Of a stretch of 64,000 nt of DNA, positions 7,412-16,182 are shown piece by piece. Where the stretch lies: NCBI GenBank assembly GCA_041744575.1, contig JBGTKP010000032.1, positions 1-64,000 on the forward strand. The letters are read 5' to 3'. Position 1 is the stretch's first letter. Every line of letters begins with the position of its first letter. The translations under genes were made by a program, and so were the position numbers. Source of the DNA: JTS-RE37 sp041744575. GTDB taxonomy: Bacteria; Bacteroidota; Bacteroidia; Flavobacteriales; Flavobacteriaceae. A model generated the notes under the pieces. That model did not search any database and was not told where the DNA came from. It saw only the letters and a list, made by a program, of their open reading frames with translations.

Positions 7412-8209
7412 ATGAAAAATGATCATTATTCCGGATGGCTTACATTTTATTTGGATGGCCAATTGGACAAGGAGCAGGAAAGGGAGGTGGAAGCACATCT
7501 GAATACCTGTCCGTCATGTAGCGAGGAACTTCAGGAATACAAGGCCCTTTTAATGGCGTTCGATGATGAAAAAAATGCCCTCCCGGATCCGGCATTGGAA
7601 GTCCGTTTTTACGAAAATCTGGAAAATATGACTTTTACCGAACCGGAAAGTCCTTTTGCCCGACAAGGCCATACTTCCCGCAGGCGCTTCCCCTTATTCC
7701 CGGTTCTGAAGGCTGCTGCAGGTATCGCATTGCTGATAGGCGCCTTTATGTTGGGCAGGTGGGGGGCGGATAAAATTCCGGTCGATAACACCGCAATCAG
7801 TCTGGAAGAAACGGCCACTCCTGAACCCAGCGCTATCTTCTCGCTGGCGGAGGACCGCTCAGCCAGTAAGCGCATTCAGGCCGTTCATTATTTGGAGGAG
7901 ATCACATCGCCGGATGCTCCGGTACTTGACGCGCTGATCCGTCGCATGCTCCTTGATGAAAATATGAATGTCCGCCGCACCGCAGTAGATGCACTGGAAA
8001 AATTCAAGACCCACAAAAAAGTAACTGAGGCTTACCTTCATGCTCTTGAAACTGAAAAAAATCCCGCGATACAAATTGCCGTTATTCAGATCCTTATCGG
8101 AATCAGGGAGAAAAAAGCGGCTCCTGCCATGCGGCAACTTATGGACCAGGAGGACACAAAGTCTTTCGTAAAAGAACAAATCAGGTCCCTTTTACCAATC
8201 ATTGCTTAA
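7412..8209 (+). CDS. Transmembrane anti-sigma factor with zinc finger and HEAT repeats
   Basis: The 265-residue protein begins with a zf-HC2 type motif HX3CX2C (H29, C33, C36) typical of ZAS anti-sigma factors, which bind and silence the ECF sigma factor encoded just upstream. A single membrane segment lies near 100-115. The part beyond the membrane (about 150-260) looks like HEAT/PBS-type helical repeats, with DENMNVRRTAVDALEKF-like units, and is probably periplasmic. Such repeats may sense a protein partner. Cleavage by a site-2 protease is one way such proteins are switched off. Confidence 0.85.
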   Translation: MKNDHYSGWLTFYLDGQLDKEQEREVEAHLNTCPSCSEELQEYKALLMAFDDEKNALPDPALEVRFYENLENMTFTEPESPFARQGHTSRRRFPLFPVLKAAAGIALLIGAFMLGRWGADKIPVDNTAISLEETATPEPSAIFSLAEDRSASKRIQAVHYLEEITSPDAPVLDALIRRMLLDENMNVRRTAVDALEKFKTHKKVTEAYLHALETEKNPAIQIAVIQILIGIREKKAAPAMRQLMDQEDTKSFVKEQIRSLLPIIA

Positions 8210-8226
8210 AATTTAAATAAATCACT

Positions 8227-8982
8227 ATGAACAAATTCAAATGGACATTGGCCAGCTGCCTGGTTGTCATATCGGCTGCGGCGCAGGAATACAAACAATC
8301 CCTGGAATCAGTGGCATGGGTTAAAATTGAATCCAAGGGCAAAGTGGTCATAAAGACCCACGACAAACCGGAATTGCTTATCAGGGGAGGGAGTGCGCTT
8401 ACCACTCCTGAAAAAGCGAAAGGCCTTCAGCTTGTGGGTGAAAATGGCAGTGACAACACGAAGGTTGGTTTTTACGTACTAAAGGACGGAAACAGCCTGA
8501 TTGTAAGGAACCTGAGGAGGTCAGAAAATGAAACGGCAGAAATCTTTCTTCCTTCCACACAGAATATATCCGTTACCGGAGACGGACTTAACGACATAGA
8601 AATCAATGGTTTTTCCGGAGAAATTGAGGCCACCGCGGAGATCGTTGGCAATATCCGGGTAGTGGATGTCACCGGGCCTGTAACCCTGAATTCCAATACA
8701 GGGACGGTAGAAGTGGTTTTCAATAAAGTCAATCAAAAATCCCCGATCTCTATTTCCACAGCTACCGGAGAAATAGATGTTACCCTGCCAAAAGATACGG
8801 CCGCCGATCTCTCCTTGCATTCCACCATGGGAGAAATATATTCTAATTTTGAATTGAGTGTCCCCGACAAGAATGGACTCAAGGCAATATCGACCCAAAA
8901 GATCGTTGGTTCAATCAACAACGGAGGGGTGAAGATCCAATTGAATTCTGCCACAGGCAATATCTACCTTAGAAAAAATTAA
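8227..8982 (+). CDS. Exported DUF4097-like beta-helix protein
   Basis: A 251-residue protein with an N-terminal signal peptide (KFKWTLASCLVVISAAAQ, cleavage near residue 20). The rest is beta-rich with repeating short segments such as NSNTGTVEV, STATGEIDV and NSATGNIYL, the pattern of DUF4097/DUF2807 putative adhesin folds (right-handed beta-helix). It is 17 bases after the anti-sigma gene and 12 bases before a paralogue, so it belongs to the sigma-factor operon. Function is unknown; cell-envelope location is inferred. Confidence 0.8.
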   Translation: MNKFKWTLASCLVVISAAAQEYKQSLESVAWVKIESKGKVVIKTHDKPELLIRGGSALTTPEKAKGLQLVGENGSDNTKVGFYVLKDGNSLIVRNLRRSENETAEIFLPSTQNISVTGDGLNDIEINGFSGEIEATAEIVGNIRVVDVTGPVTLNSNTGTVEVVFNKVNQKSPISISTATGEIDVTLPKDTAADLSLHSTMGEIYSNFELSVPDKNGLKAISTQKIVGSINNGGVKIQLNSATGNIYLRKN

Positions 8983-8994
8983 ATATTTATCCTT

Positions 8995-9708
8995 ATGAAA
9001 CAAACAGTCATTGTCCTGTGCTGTGCCCTGTCCTATCTGGGTGCCGTGGCACAAAAGGTCGTCGAAAAAAACCTGGCATTCAAAGGCCAGTCCATACAAA
9101 TGGATGTAAAATTCGCCAAAGATATCCAGGTGAAGACCTGGGATAAACAGGAAGTTTACTTTAAGGCCAATATCCGTACGGAGGGGGGCAAATTCCTGGA
9201 TTTATATCAGGTGGATATCCGGGAAAGTAGCAGCATGATCCATATCGAATCGAGGGCAGAACCGGTTTTCAAGGCATTCCGGGAGGAATGGGAACGCAAT
9301 CATCCCGGCGAATCTCAGCACTATTACCACAGCGGGGACCTCAATGAATTTAACTATGTACTTTACGTTCCCAAAAATGCCCGGTTCAGTATCAGCAGTA
9401 TCAATGGAAATCTGCATTCAGATCTCATTGAAGGGGACTTCGAAGCTGATCTGATCAACGGCAATATAAACATTGCGGAATATGCCGGCAGTTTGAAACT
9501 TTCTACTATTAATGGGGAAATAGATCTGAAGATGCTCAATACAAGTTTGCTTGCAGAAACCCTTCACGGGAACATCTATGCCGATGACAAATTAAAACTT
9601 GTCACCACCGATGGAGTCATAGGTCAGAAAGTCGAGGGAAGGTTTGATACGGCCGATAGCAGCCTCCGGCTGAATACCATTAACGGGAATATGTACCTCC
9701 GTCAATAA
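8995..9708 (+). CDS. Exported DUF4097-like protein, paralogue
   Basis: A 237-residue protein with a signal peptide ending near AVAQ (residue 20). It shows the same repeated beta pattern (SSINGNLHS, DLINGNINI, STINGEIDL, NTINGNMYL). It is the last gene of the ECF sigma operon and ends 31 bases from a convergent gene. The two neighbours probably arose by duplication. Such genes in sigma/anti-sigma operons may be the envelope target or sensor of the system; this is inference. Confidence 0.8.
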   Translation: MKQTVIVLCCALSYLGAVAQKVVEKNLAFKGQSIQMDVKFAKDIQVKTWDKQEVYFKANIRTEGGKFLDLYQVDIRESSSMIHIESRAEPVFKAFREEWERNHPGESQHYYHSGDLNEFNYVLYVPKNARFSISSINGNLHSDLIEGDFEADLINGNINIAEYAGSLKLSTINGEIDLKMLNTSLLAETLHGNIYADDKLKLVTTDGVIGQKVEGRFDTADSSLRLNTINGNMYLRQ

Positions 9709-9739
9709 AAGAACAGGTTGGCCGAACAGGCATGGTGTG

Positions 9740-10135
9740 TCATACAATATCGGCAATAAATGAGTATAGCAGCATTCCCCAGCCGGCCATTAAAAAAAGA
9801 CCCCCGACAGGGGTTAAGAATCTAAGCAATTTTGATCTTTTCCCTCTGAGTGAGATCAGATAAATGAGGTAGATGGAAAACGAAAAAAGAACTGTTCCCA
9901 CAATAAAACAATAGGCGATCCAGGTTTCCAGAGCAGAGGAGAACCCCAAATTGAAACTCAGGATCAGCAGGACTATGGCATGGTACATCTGATATCTGAC
10001 CCCCGTCTCAAACCCGGAAACCTGTTCCGGACCCAGACGTTTTTTAAGGGCGTGGGCACCAAAGGCACCAAAAAGTACTGCTAAAAATCCAAGAAGGGCT
10101 CCTGACAATTGCACAGTCAAAATCATGGCATACAT
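9740..10135 (-). CDS. DUF423 family inner-membrane protein
   Basis: A 131-residue protein with four predicted membrane helices. The family signature GAFGAHAL lies near residue 23-30 and a GVRYQMYHA segment near 45-53. The function of DUF423 proteins (YgdD family) is not established. It is monocistronic and convergent with the sigma-factor operon. Confidence 0.9.
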   Translation of the reverse strand: MYAMILTVQLSGALLGFLAVLFGAFGAHALKKRLGPEQVSGFETGVRYQMYHAIVLLILSFNLGFSSALETWIAYCFIVGTVLFSFSIYLIYLISLRGKRSKLLRFLTPVGGLFLMAGWGMLLYSFIADIV

Positions 10136-10259
10136 TTCCTGCGAAGGTAGCTAAAGAACGATGATCCTATTGTATATTACCGGTTGCCGGAAAGTTGCAT
10201 CTGCAAATCATGAGATCCGGATCAACTAATTATATACCTTTAGGTACCACGCGCCGGAT

Positions 10260-10661
10260 ATGAAATTTAACCTCCTTAGCTTCCTGATTTTTTTTCTTGC
10301 CCTTGTGGGTTGCGGAGCTTCCAAACCCTCCCCCGAAAGACAGGGAACACTTCGGGAATCCCTCAGGGATAAGAACCGGGTATCATTTTCCCTGCTGGAT
10401 CAAATCCGTCAAATACCAGGTATTACGCTCCGGCATGGGGTTCCGGTTTTTGTCAAGTCCACCAATCGCATACAGGATGACAGCGGCTTTGAGCCCCTGT
10501 ATGTCCTGGATGGTTATATTGTAGGAAATTCTTTCAGGGATGCAGATCAATTGGTGATCGCTGCCAGCGTAGCAGAAATAAAAACAATCAATGGCCCGGA
10601 AGCCTCCTTTTATGGTTCAAGAGGCGCCAATAGTATTATCATGATCACCACCGCCAAATGA
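10260..10661 (+). CDS. TonB receptor plug-only lipoprotein
   Basis: A 133-residue protein with a lipobox (LALVGC, lipidated Cys 18). Residues about 45-132 resemble only the plug domain of TonB-dependent receptors, with the PLYVLDGYIV strand and the final YGSRGANSIIMITTAK-like segment that normally leads into the barrel. There is no barrel. Stand-alone plug lipoproteins occur in Bacteroidota, sometimes annotated as TonB-dependent receptor plug domain proteins; their job is unknown. It lies alone between convergent and divergent neighbours, preceded by a near-consensus -7 element TACCTTTA (10235-10242). Confidence 0.8.
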   Translation: MKFNLLSFLIFFLALVGCGASKPSPERQGTLRESLRDKNRVSFSLLDQIRQIPGITLRHGVPVFVKSTNRIQDDSGFEPLYVLDGYIVGNSFRDADQLVIAASVAEIKTINGPEASFYGSRGANSIIMITTAK

Positions 10662-10740
10662 ATTCCCTTAAAAAATCCGCAAACATTGCGAGTGGCAGCC
10701 CGTCCTCAAGGACATAACAAATATAGGGGGCATCGTCCTG

Positions 10741-11151
10741 TTACTCCAGCAATACGACGATGGAACTGTTCTTAAGTACAGAGATGGAACATTCTTCAAA
10801 AGTGGGTGGCCCAAAGGTTTTCATCCGGGCATTGGAAAAGCCAATGGCCTCCCTGGGAATGCCAAGCCAGTTGGTATCCAACAGTGCATTGCTGTTTTCA
10901 TCATGGAAGACGGCAAAGGCATAATTACCTTTTGGCAGGTTATTAATGACAAGATGTGTCGTTCCCTGGACTGCTTTAATGCTGTCACTGCGGTAAACCT
11001 TATCAACTTTCAGAAATCCTTTACTCTCTGTATAAACAGCATAACTTATGGATCCTTCAGAATTCCTGACCCCCTGTACATCAATACTCAGCGTCTGCTG
11101 GGCTACACCAAAAAACGGAATTACGATACCCAGAATCAGGATTTTCCTCAT
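10741..11151 (-). CDS. DUF2141 domain secreted protein
   Basis: A 136-residue protein when started at ATG 11151, which gives a clean signal peptide (MRKILILGIVIPFFGVAQ). An upstream in-frame ATG at 11205 would add a poorly suited N-terminus. The mature part has the beta-sandwich pattern of DUF2141, including KGNYAFAVFHDENSNALLD-like text around 75-93. The family is exported and of unknown function. Confidence 0.8.
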   Translation of the reverse strand: MRKILILGIVIPFFGVAQQTLSIDVQGVRNSEGSISYAVYTESKGFLKVDKVYRSDSIKAVQGTTHLVINNLPKGNYAFAVFHDENSNALLDTNWLGIPREAIGFSNARMKTFGPPTFEECSISVLKNSSIVVLLE

Positions 11152-11250
11152 TATGAAAAGTTTCTCTGTAAAATATAACTCATAAAGGAGTAGAATCGTA
11201 TCCACTGCCCTGATAAATCAGGTAAACTGTGATTGAATCCGGAAGTAGGA

Positions 11251-11688
11251 TCAATCGGGTTTCGTTTTGGGATCACTTTCCACTTTGGACAGGAGAAATA
11301 AATACATCCCGTTGGTTTCCAACGAATCAGTAAAATTGAGAAAGAGGTGTAGGGAATCGTTGTGGACAATCCTTATTTTGGGAAGCATCAGGTTATCAAC
11401 ATACACTGAAACCCTGTTTTCCGGATGAAGGGAATCCAGAAAAATCCCTTTTTCCATGGCCCAGGCGGAAAATCCATGAACGCGTTCCATTTGTGGGATC
11501 CTGGGTACCATCTGCACGCTGTCTAACTCTGAAAACGATATCTCTTTGTAAAATATGCCTGACAACAGACTGATATGATCCGCACGCACCCGTGTCCAGT
11601 TTTTACTGTGGGCAGCAAAAGCCAGAATACAGGCAATGACTGCAAAGATGATAAGGACGTTCAGTAACCAAAGTCTTTGCTTTCGCAT
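11251..11688 (-). CDS. PH-domain-like membrane-anchored protein
   Basis: A 145-residue protein with one N-terminal membrane segment (about 8-26) and a soluble remainder. The segment order (strand-rich, IFYKEISFSELDSVQMV, then KIRIVHNDSLHLFLNF) resembles a bacterial PH-like domain, but this is a weak structural impression. It is probably co-transcribed with the DUF2141 gene downstream (100 bases away). No function is proposed. Confidence 0.65.
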   Translation of the reverse strand: MRKQRLWLLNVLIIFAVIACILAFAAHSKNWTRVRADHISLLSGIFYKEISFSELDSVQMVPRIPQMERVHGFSAWAMEKGIFLDSLHPENRVSVYVDNLMLPKIRIVHNDSLHLFLNFTDSLETNGMYLFLLSKVESDPKTKPD

Positions 11689-11836
11689 GGGTGAATCGTA
11701 TGTGTTCCGTTCTAGAGGATGCCAGTGACATCGCCGGCTATTTTCCTTTTAGACAGGAACGTGAGAATCCGTTGAAAATTTTGAGGGCGGGGCATTATTT
11801 TCAACCAATACAGATTCTTAATTTATATTGATTAAT

Positions 11837-12658
11837 TTATGCCAAACCGACATCCAACGTCATCATGATTATAAATCCCCCTATAAAACCCATAGTGGCG
11901 ATGTCTGTATATTTGTCCTGCTGGGTTTCCGGGATCACTTCTTCAACCACTACAAATATCATGGCGCCGGCCGCAAATGAGAGGGCATAAGGCAGGATCG
12001 GCTGAAAAGTAAGCACCGCCCAGGCACCCAGAACTGCGGCTATGGGTTCAACCAGAGCAGAGGCCTGGCCATACATAAAACTTTTTGTCCTGCTCAAGCC
12101 TTGACGGCGCAAGGGCATGGCGACGGCAAAGCCTTCCGGAAAATTCTGAAGCCCAATACCAAGGGCCAGAGCTACCGCTCCTCCAATGGAAGCGCCTTCA
12201 AATCCTGCCGCTACCCCGCCGAAAAGTACCCCCACCGCCAACCCTTCGGGGATATTGTGCAGGGTGATGGCGAGCGTCAGCAGGGTCGTCCTGTGCCATG
12301 GTGTTTTAATCCCTTCCTTTTCGCTTTCCTTGAAATTGATATGCAGGTGAGGCAGGATCTTGTCCAGGGAAAATATAAACCCGGCACCCAATAAAAACCC
12401 TGTTGCCGCAGGTATGACTTTCATAAACCCTGATCCCGGGCTCATCTCAATCCCCGGCGCAAGGAGGCTCCAGAAACTGGCGGCTACCATCACTCCTCCG
12501 GTAAATCCAAGCATCCCGTCCAGCACTGCCCGGTTGAGTGTTTTGAAAAAAAAGACGAGGGAAGCGCCAAGAGCGGTAAGTCCCCAGGTAAATAATGTAG
12601 CGTACAAAGCGCCTAAAACGGGGTCGATCGAATTGAAATAAGCAATCACCTGCTCCAT
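11837..12658 (-). CDS. ZIP family divalent metal transporter
   Basis: A 273-residue membrane protein with about eight helices. The metal-binding membrane motifs are HNIPEGLAVGV (near 133-143) and LQNFPEGFAVAM (near 169-180), both diagnostic of ZIP (ZupT/GufA-like) carriers, which bring Zn2+, Fe2+ or Mn2+ into the cell. The gene lies 170 bases downstream of a DtxR/MntR-type regulator on the same strand and may be co-transcribed with or controlled by it. Confidence 0.93.
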   Translation of the reverse strand: MEQVIAYFNSIDPVLGALYATLFTWGLTALGASLVFFFKTLNRAVLDGMLGFTGGVMVAASFWSLLAPGIEMSPGSGFMKVIPAATGFLLGAGFIFSLDKILPHLHINFKESEKEGIKTPWHRTTLLTLAITLHNIPEGLAVGVLFGGVAAGFEGASIGGAVALALGIGLQNFPEGFAVAMPLRRQGLSRTKSFMYGQASALVEPIAAVLGAWAVLTFQPILPYALSFAAGAMIFVVVEEVIPETQQDKYTDIATMGFIGGFIIMMTLDVGLA

Positions 12659-12827
12659 ATTGCAATAGATAAATTAGGTTGTTGTGGCGAAATGAAGTCC
12701 GTTATGGTAAATCCGGTGGGTGGAGGAGCAGTCAAAGTTTCCCCTGAATACTTTTCAGGGGTATATGAAAGGTCGCCGGAGGCAGCAGTAGCTCGAAGGA
12801 AGGGGTTGCATGATATTTTTGCGCTCA

Positions 12828-13487
12828 TCACCCTTCCACAATTTTGACATAAAGATTGGAGGCGATCTCATTTGAAATATGCATTTTCCTTTGTTTGATC
12901 TGAATCTCAAGAGATCCGTCAAATTCTTCCTTGTCCAGGATCATGATATGGTCGCCCAACGCAATTTTATTTTTATCCAGAAATTTGAGGAAGGAAGCTG
13001 AGGAATCCTTAACCGCGACACAAATCCCCTTTTCATTGATGGCAGCCTCTGTCAGCAGGCGTTTGTCTGATAGTTTGAGTTTCCCTTCCCTGGAAGGGAT
13101 CGGATCGCCATGCGGATCATATTTCGGAAATCCCAGATGGGCATCCAGCCGGTCAATGAGCTCCTCACTTTTAATGTGCTCCAGTTGTTCTGCAATTTCA
13201 TGGACTTCATCCCAGGAAAAACTCAGTTTCTCTACAAGAAATACTTCCCAGATCCTGTGTTTGCGGATGACAGATAATGCTGTTCGCGTACCTGTACCAG
13301 TCAGATGGACCCCCTGGTATTTCTTATAATGCAGCAGCCCTTTCTCCGACAATTTTTTTACCATATCCGTCACGGAGGACGGCTTGGTATCCATCTCATC
13401 GGCGATCGCATTCGTGGAAACCGATTCGGCACCCATTTTTCCAAGATGGAAAATGGCCTTCAAATAGTTTTCTTCCGAATGGGTCAT
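12828..13487 (-). CDS. DtxR/MntR-family metal-dependent transcriptional regulator
   Basis: A 219-residue protein with an N-terminal winged helix-turn-helix (about 5-65, with TNAIADEMDTKPSSVTDMVKK as the recognition region), a central metal-binding and dimerisation domain (HEIAEQLEHIKSEELIDRL, about 95-113, typical metal ligands E and H), and a C-terminal FeoA/SH3-like domain (about 150-215). The family represses uptake genes when Fe2+ or Mn2+ is bound. Upstream at 13535-13554 is a near-ideal palindrome, and the gene downstream encodes a ZIP transporter. Whether iron or manganese is the ligand cannot be told. Confidence 0.9.
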   Translation of the reverse strand: MTHSEENYLKAIFHLGKMGAESVSTNAIADEMDTKPSSVTDMVKKLSEKGLLHYKKYQGVHLTGTGTRTALSVIRKHRIWEVFLVEKLSFSWDEVHEIAEQLEHIKSEELIDRLDAHLGFPKYDPHGDPIPSREGKLKLSDKRLLTEAAINEKGICVAVKDSSASFLKFLDKNKIALGDHIMILDKEEFDGSLEIQIKQRKMHISNEIASNLYVKIVEG

Positions 13488-13534
13488 GAATTTTTATTTG
13501 TGGACAAAAATACATTTTTATTCATTAAAACAAA

Positions 13535-13554
13535 TATTTAGATGAAACTAAATA
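13535..13554. promoter_or_regulatory. Candidate DtxR/MntR operator palindrome
   Basis: TATTTAG (13535-13541), a 6-nt spacer, and CTAAATA (13548-13554) form a perfect 7-bp inverted repeat. It lies 48 bases upstream of the regulator start and 152 bases before lycopene cyclase. DtxR-like repressors bind palindromes of this size and AT content, so autoregulation is likely. Confidence 0.55.
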
Positions 13555-13706
13555 ATAAGCTGTATGGTTCTTCATTATTCTCCTAAAGAGTTGCTTCCTG
13601 TTGCCGACCCGATCACGATGTTCGCCATATGGACACCTGGAATTTAGCAATCTGTGAGAAATCATTTTCAACCTATCTTCAGTATCTTGTACCCCGGGCA
13701 TATACT

Positions 13707-14864
13707 ATGACAGAATCTGACTATATCATTATCGGTGCCGGGGCAGCCGGCCTTATGTTTGCCGATGCCATGGGCAAGGATCCATTTTTCGCTTCCAAAA
13801 CCATTCTCCTGCTTGATAAGGATCCCAAACAAACCAATGACCGTACCTGGTGCTTCTGGGAAAAAGGGGCAGGGGAATTCGAGGAAATGCTCTCTGCCAC
13901 CTGGGATCATATTTATGTTTCAGACTCGGGACATCTGAAGCGAATGTCTATCGCACCTTACCGATATAAAATGGTCCGGGGATCGGATTTCTATAAAAGC
14001 AGACTTTCCCGTATCAGTGGTTATGCAAATATTAGTTTTACCAAGGATACAGTGTCCGGTCTCAGCGAAGCGTCAGACGGAGTGGTAGTAAGCGGCGTGA
14101 TTGGAAATTACCGGGCGAATCAGGTCTTCAACAGCATCTTTGATTATTCGGTCATTTCGGGTCAGAAGAAATACCCGGTACTGCAACAACATTTCGTCGG
14201 GTGGTTTATAAGGACGGACCAGCCATCCTTCACAGCCGACACGGTCACATTTATGGATTTTACCCTTCCACAGCTGGGCAATACCCGTTTCATGTACATT
14301 CTGCCTGTTTCTGAAACTGAAGCCCTGGTGGAATACACCTTATTCTCCGCAACCCCTCTGGCCCGCAGGGAGTATGAAGAAGCCATTGAGGCCTACCTGA
14401 AAGACCATCCTTGCATTGCCGGATTCAAGGTTATTGAAAAAGAGTCGGGGAACATTCCCATGAGCTGCTTTGATCTTTCGGGAAGAAATACCTCCAGAGT
14501 ACTGTATATCGGCACAGCAGGGGGATGGACAAAACCCAGTACAGGATATACCTTTAAGAATACTTCCAGAAACATAACAAAACTGCTCCATCATCTCAAA
14601 GTTGGGAAACCCCTGCACTCCTTTTCAGTAAAAAACCGCTTCTGGTATTACGATCTTTTGTTACTCGACATCCTGTTTGGTCATAATGAAACCGGGAAAG
14701 AAATATTTGAAAGTATGTATCGGAAACTACGCCCTCAGCTCATCTTTAAGTTCCTGGATGAGCAGACAAATCTCCTGGAAGACCTCCGGGTGATCATGGC
14801 GTGTCCCAAAAGAAAGTTCCTCAAGGCTTTTTTGTCCCGAATAGGTCGATATTTCAAAGGATGA
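13707..14864 (+). CDS. crtY: Lycopene beta-cyclase (CrtY type)
   Basis: From ATG 13707 the protein has 385 residues, the usual length. An upstream in-frame ATG at 13629 would add 26 residues before the flavin-binding fold and is unlikely. The N-terminal dinucleotide motif GAGAAG is at about residues 10-15, followed by the DRTWCFWE motif (about 48-55) highly typical of bacterial lycopene cyclases, and by GTAGGWTKPSTGYTF near 272-286. The enzyme closes both ends of lycopene to beta-carotene in carotenoid synthesis. The GGPP-type synthase is encoded 181 bases away on the opposite strand; phytoene synthase and desaturase are not in the window. Confidence 0.93.
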   Translation: MTESDYIIIGAGAAGLMFADAMGKDPFFASKTILLLDKDPKQTNDRTWCFWEKGAGEFEEMLSATWDHIYVSDSGHLKRMSIAPYRYKMVRGSDFYKSRLSRISGYANISFTKDTVSGLSEASDGVVVSGVIGNYRANQVFNSIFDYSVISGQKKYPVLQQHFVGWFIRTDQPSFTADTVTFMDFTLPQLGNTRFMYILPVSETEALVEYTLFSATPLARREYEEAIEAYLKDHPCIAGFKVIEKESGNIPMSCFDLSGRNTSRVLYIGTAGGWTKPSTGYTFKNTSRNITKLLHHLKVGKPLHSFSVKNRFWYYDLLLLDILFGHNETGKEIFESMYRKLRPQLIFKFLDEQTNLLEDLRVIMACPKRKFLKAFLSRIGRYFKG

Positions 14865-15045
14865 AGTCCGTGGATGATTAGTTCGTAATTGTGATATCTT
14901 TAACGGTTGCCGGGCCAGAAGTAGTAAAACTCAGAAAACCTATAAATTGTTTACGTATTTCTTATTGTATGCTATATTTTCTTACTTTTATTTAGATAGC
15001 AACAACAACTTCATCAAACTATTTCAAACAGGGACATTAAGGCTA

Positions 15046-16020
15046 CTACACGATTCGCTTCATCAGTCCTGTTCCGAATTCCCTCAAAGCATTTTTCCTG
15101 TCCTCTGTTATGGAAAGGGCGTCCAATAAGTGGAGGGCGGCGCTGGTATTTTTCCTTATTTCGTCAAGGGTCACCGCCGCGGCGTTTGTCTCAGTATAGA
15201 TCTCACTGACCTTTTGTATTTTAAAGGTTGCATCCTCGGTTTGCGTGCAATACAGCCGGGATAATTCGTTGGCTTCTGTCTCCGAAGCCAATTCCAGCGC
15301 TTTGAGATAAAGGAACGTTTTCTTCTTCGCAAGGATGTCGCCTCCCGGTTGTTTTCCAAAAGTTAGCGGATCTCCGAAGGTATCGAGGTAATCGTCCTGT
15401 AATTGAAAAGCAATCCCGAGTTGTCGGCCGAATTCATACAAGATTCGCTGATCCTCTTCGGGCGCCGAAACGATCATGGCCCCCATCTGCATGGCAGTCC
15501 CGAGAAGTACTGCCGTTTTTCCAGAGATCATATCCAGATAATCATCAAGAGTGACCTCCGCACTCGTCTCAAAATCCATGTCCCTTTGCTGGCCTTCGCA
15601 GACCTTGAGCGCTGTTGCGCTGAAGCAAACGAGCAGGTTTTGGAACAGAGGCGGTGGGTAGGTTTCGAAAAGTTGATAGGCGCGGATAAGCATGGCATCC
15701 CCGGAAAGAATGGCCGTATTTATGTTCCATTTCATATGAACGGAAGTCATACCCCTTCTTAAAGGTGCCCCGTCCATAATGTCATCATGTACCAGAGAAA
15801 AATTATGGAATAATTCAATAGCAAGGGCAGCCTCCAATGCCTTTTCATAGCCCTGGCCGAAGAGGTCGGCAGCCATAAGGGTCATTACCGGTCTTAACCG
15901 CTTACCCCCCAGATCAAGGAGATAACGCATGGGTTCATATAGGTTGCGCGGTTCCTTAAGATGCATCCGGTGTTCCAAAAAATGATTGAAAGTGTCTCTG
16001 TACACATCCGGTGACTGCAT
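15046..16020 (-). CDS. Polyprenyl (geranylgeranyl) diphosphate synthase
   Basis: Starting at ATG 16020 the protein has 324 residues; the open frame continues upstream to 16065 but that extension looks non-coding. The two aspartate-rich motifs of trans-prenyltransferases are present: DDIMD (first) and DDYLD followed by TFGD (second), with the GGKRLRP substrate motif before them. The enzyme condenses isopentenyl diphosphate with allylic primers. Next to crtY, GGPP supply for carotenoids is the likely role; the exact chain length is not certain. It is divergent from the TetR/efflux operon. Confidence 0.9.
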   Translation of the reverse strand: MQSPDVYRDTFNHFLEHRMHLKEPRNLYEPMRYLLDLGGKRLRPVMTLMAADLFGQGYEKALEAALAIELFHNFSLVHDDIMDGAPLRRGMTSVHMKWNINTAILSGDAMLIRAYQLFETYPPPLFQNLLVCFSATALKVCEGQQRDMDFETSAEVTLDDYLDMISGKTAVLLGTAMQMGAMIVSAPEEDQRILYEFGRQLGIAFQLQDDYLDTFGDPLTFGKQPGGDILAKKKTFLYLKALELASETEANELSRLYCTQTEDATFKIQKVSEIYTETNAAAVTLDEIRKNTSAALHLLDALSITEDRKNALREFGTGLMKRIV

Positions 16021-16132
16021 GGACTTTTTTATCAAAAATACATTAAATACGACCATTTCCTGCATCCTCCGAAATAGAAGCAGGGCACAATTGCAGGGGC
16101 AGCAATAGTATGTTAAGAAATCGTAAAACTTT

Positions 16133-16160
16133 GGAAACTTTTTATGTTTTTAAAGTTTCC
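16133..16160. promoter_or_regulatory. Candidate TetR operator
   Basis: GGAAACTTT (16133-16141) and AAAGTTTCC (16152-16160) form a perfect 9-bp inverted repeat with a 10-nt spacer. It covers the presumed -33 region of the TetR gene, whose -7 element TATATTTG is at 16166-16173. Binding by the TetR protein would block transcription of its own efflux operon. Confidence 0.65.
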
Positions 16161-16173
16161 TATATTATATTTG
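16143..16173 (+). promoter_or_regulatory. Promoter of tetR-RND efflux operon
   Basis: TATATTTG (16166-16173) matches the -7 consensus TAnnTTTG exactly; TATG at 16143-16146, 19 nt upstream, is a 3/4 match to the -33 TTTG. The ATG at 16183 follows after only nine bases, so the mRNA would have almost no leader. Confidence 0.6.
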
Positions 16174-16182
16174 TGCCCCTTT

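Noticed and set aside
12646..12831. 61-codon minus-strand frame between the DtxR-type regulator and the ZIP gene
   Set aside because: The protein is of low, random-looking composition and overlaps both neighbours; the spacing is better explained as an untranslated leader.
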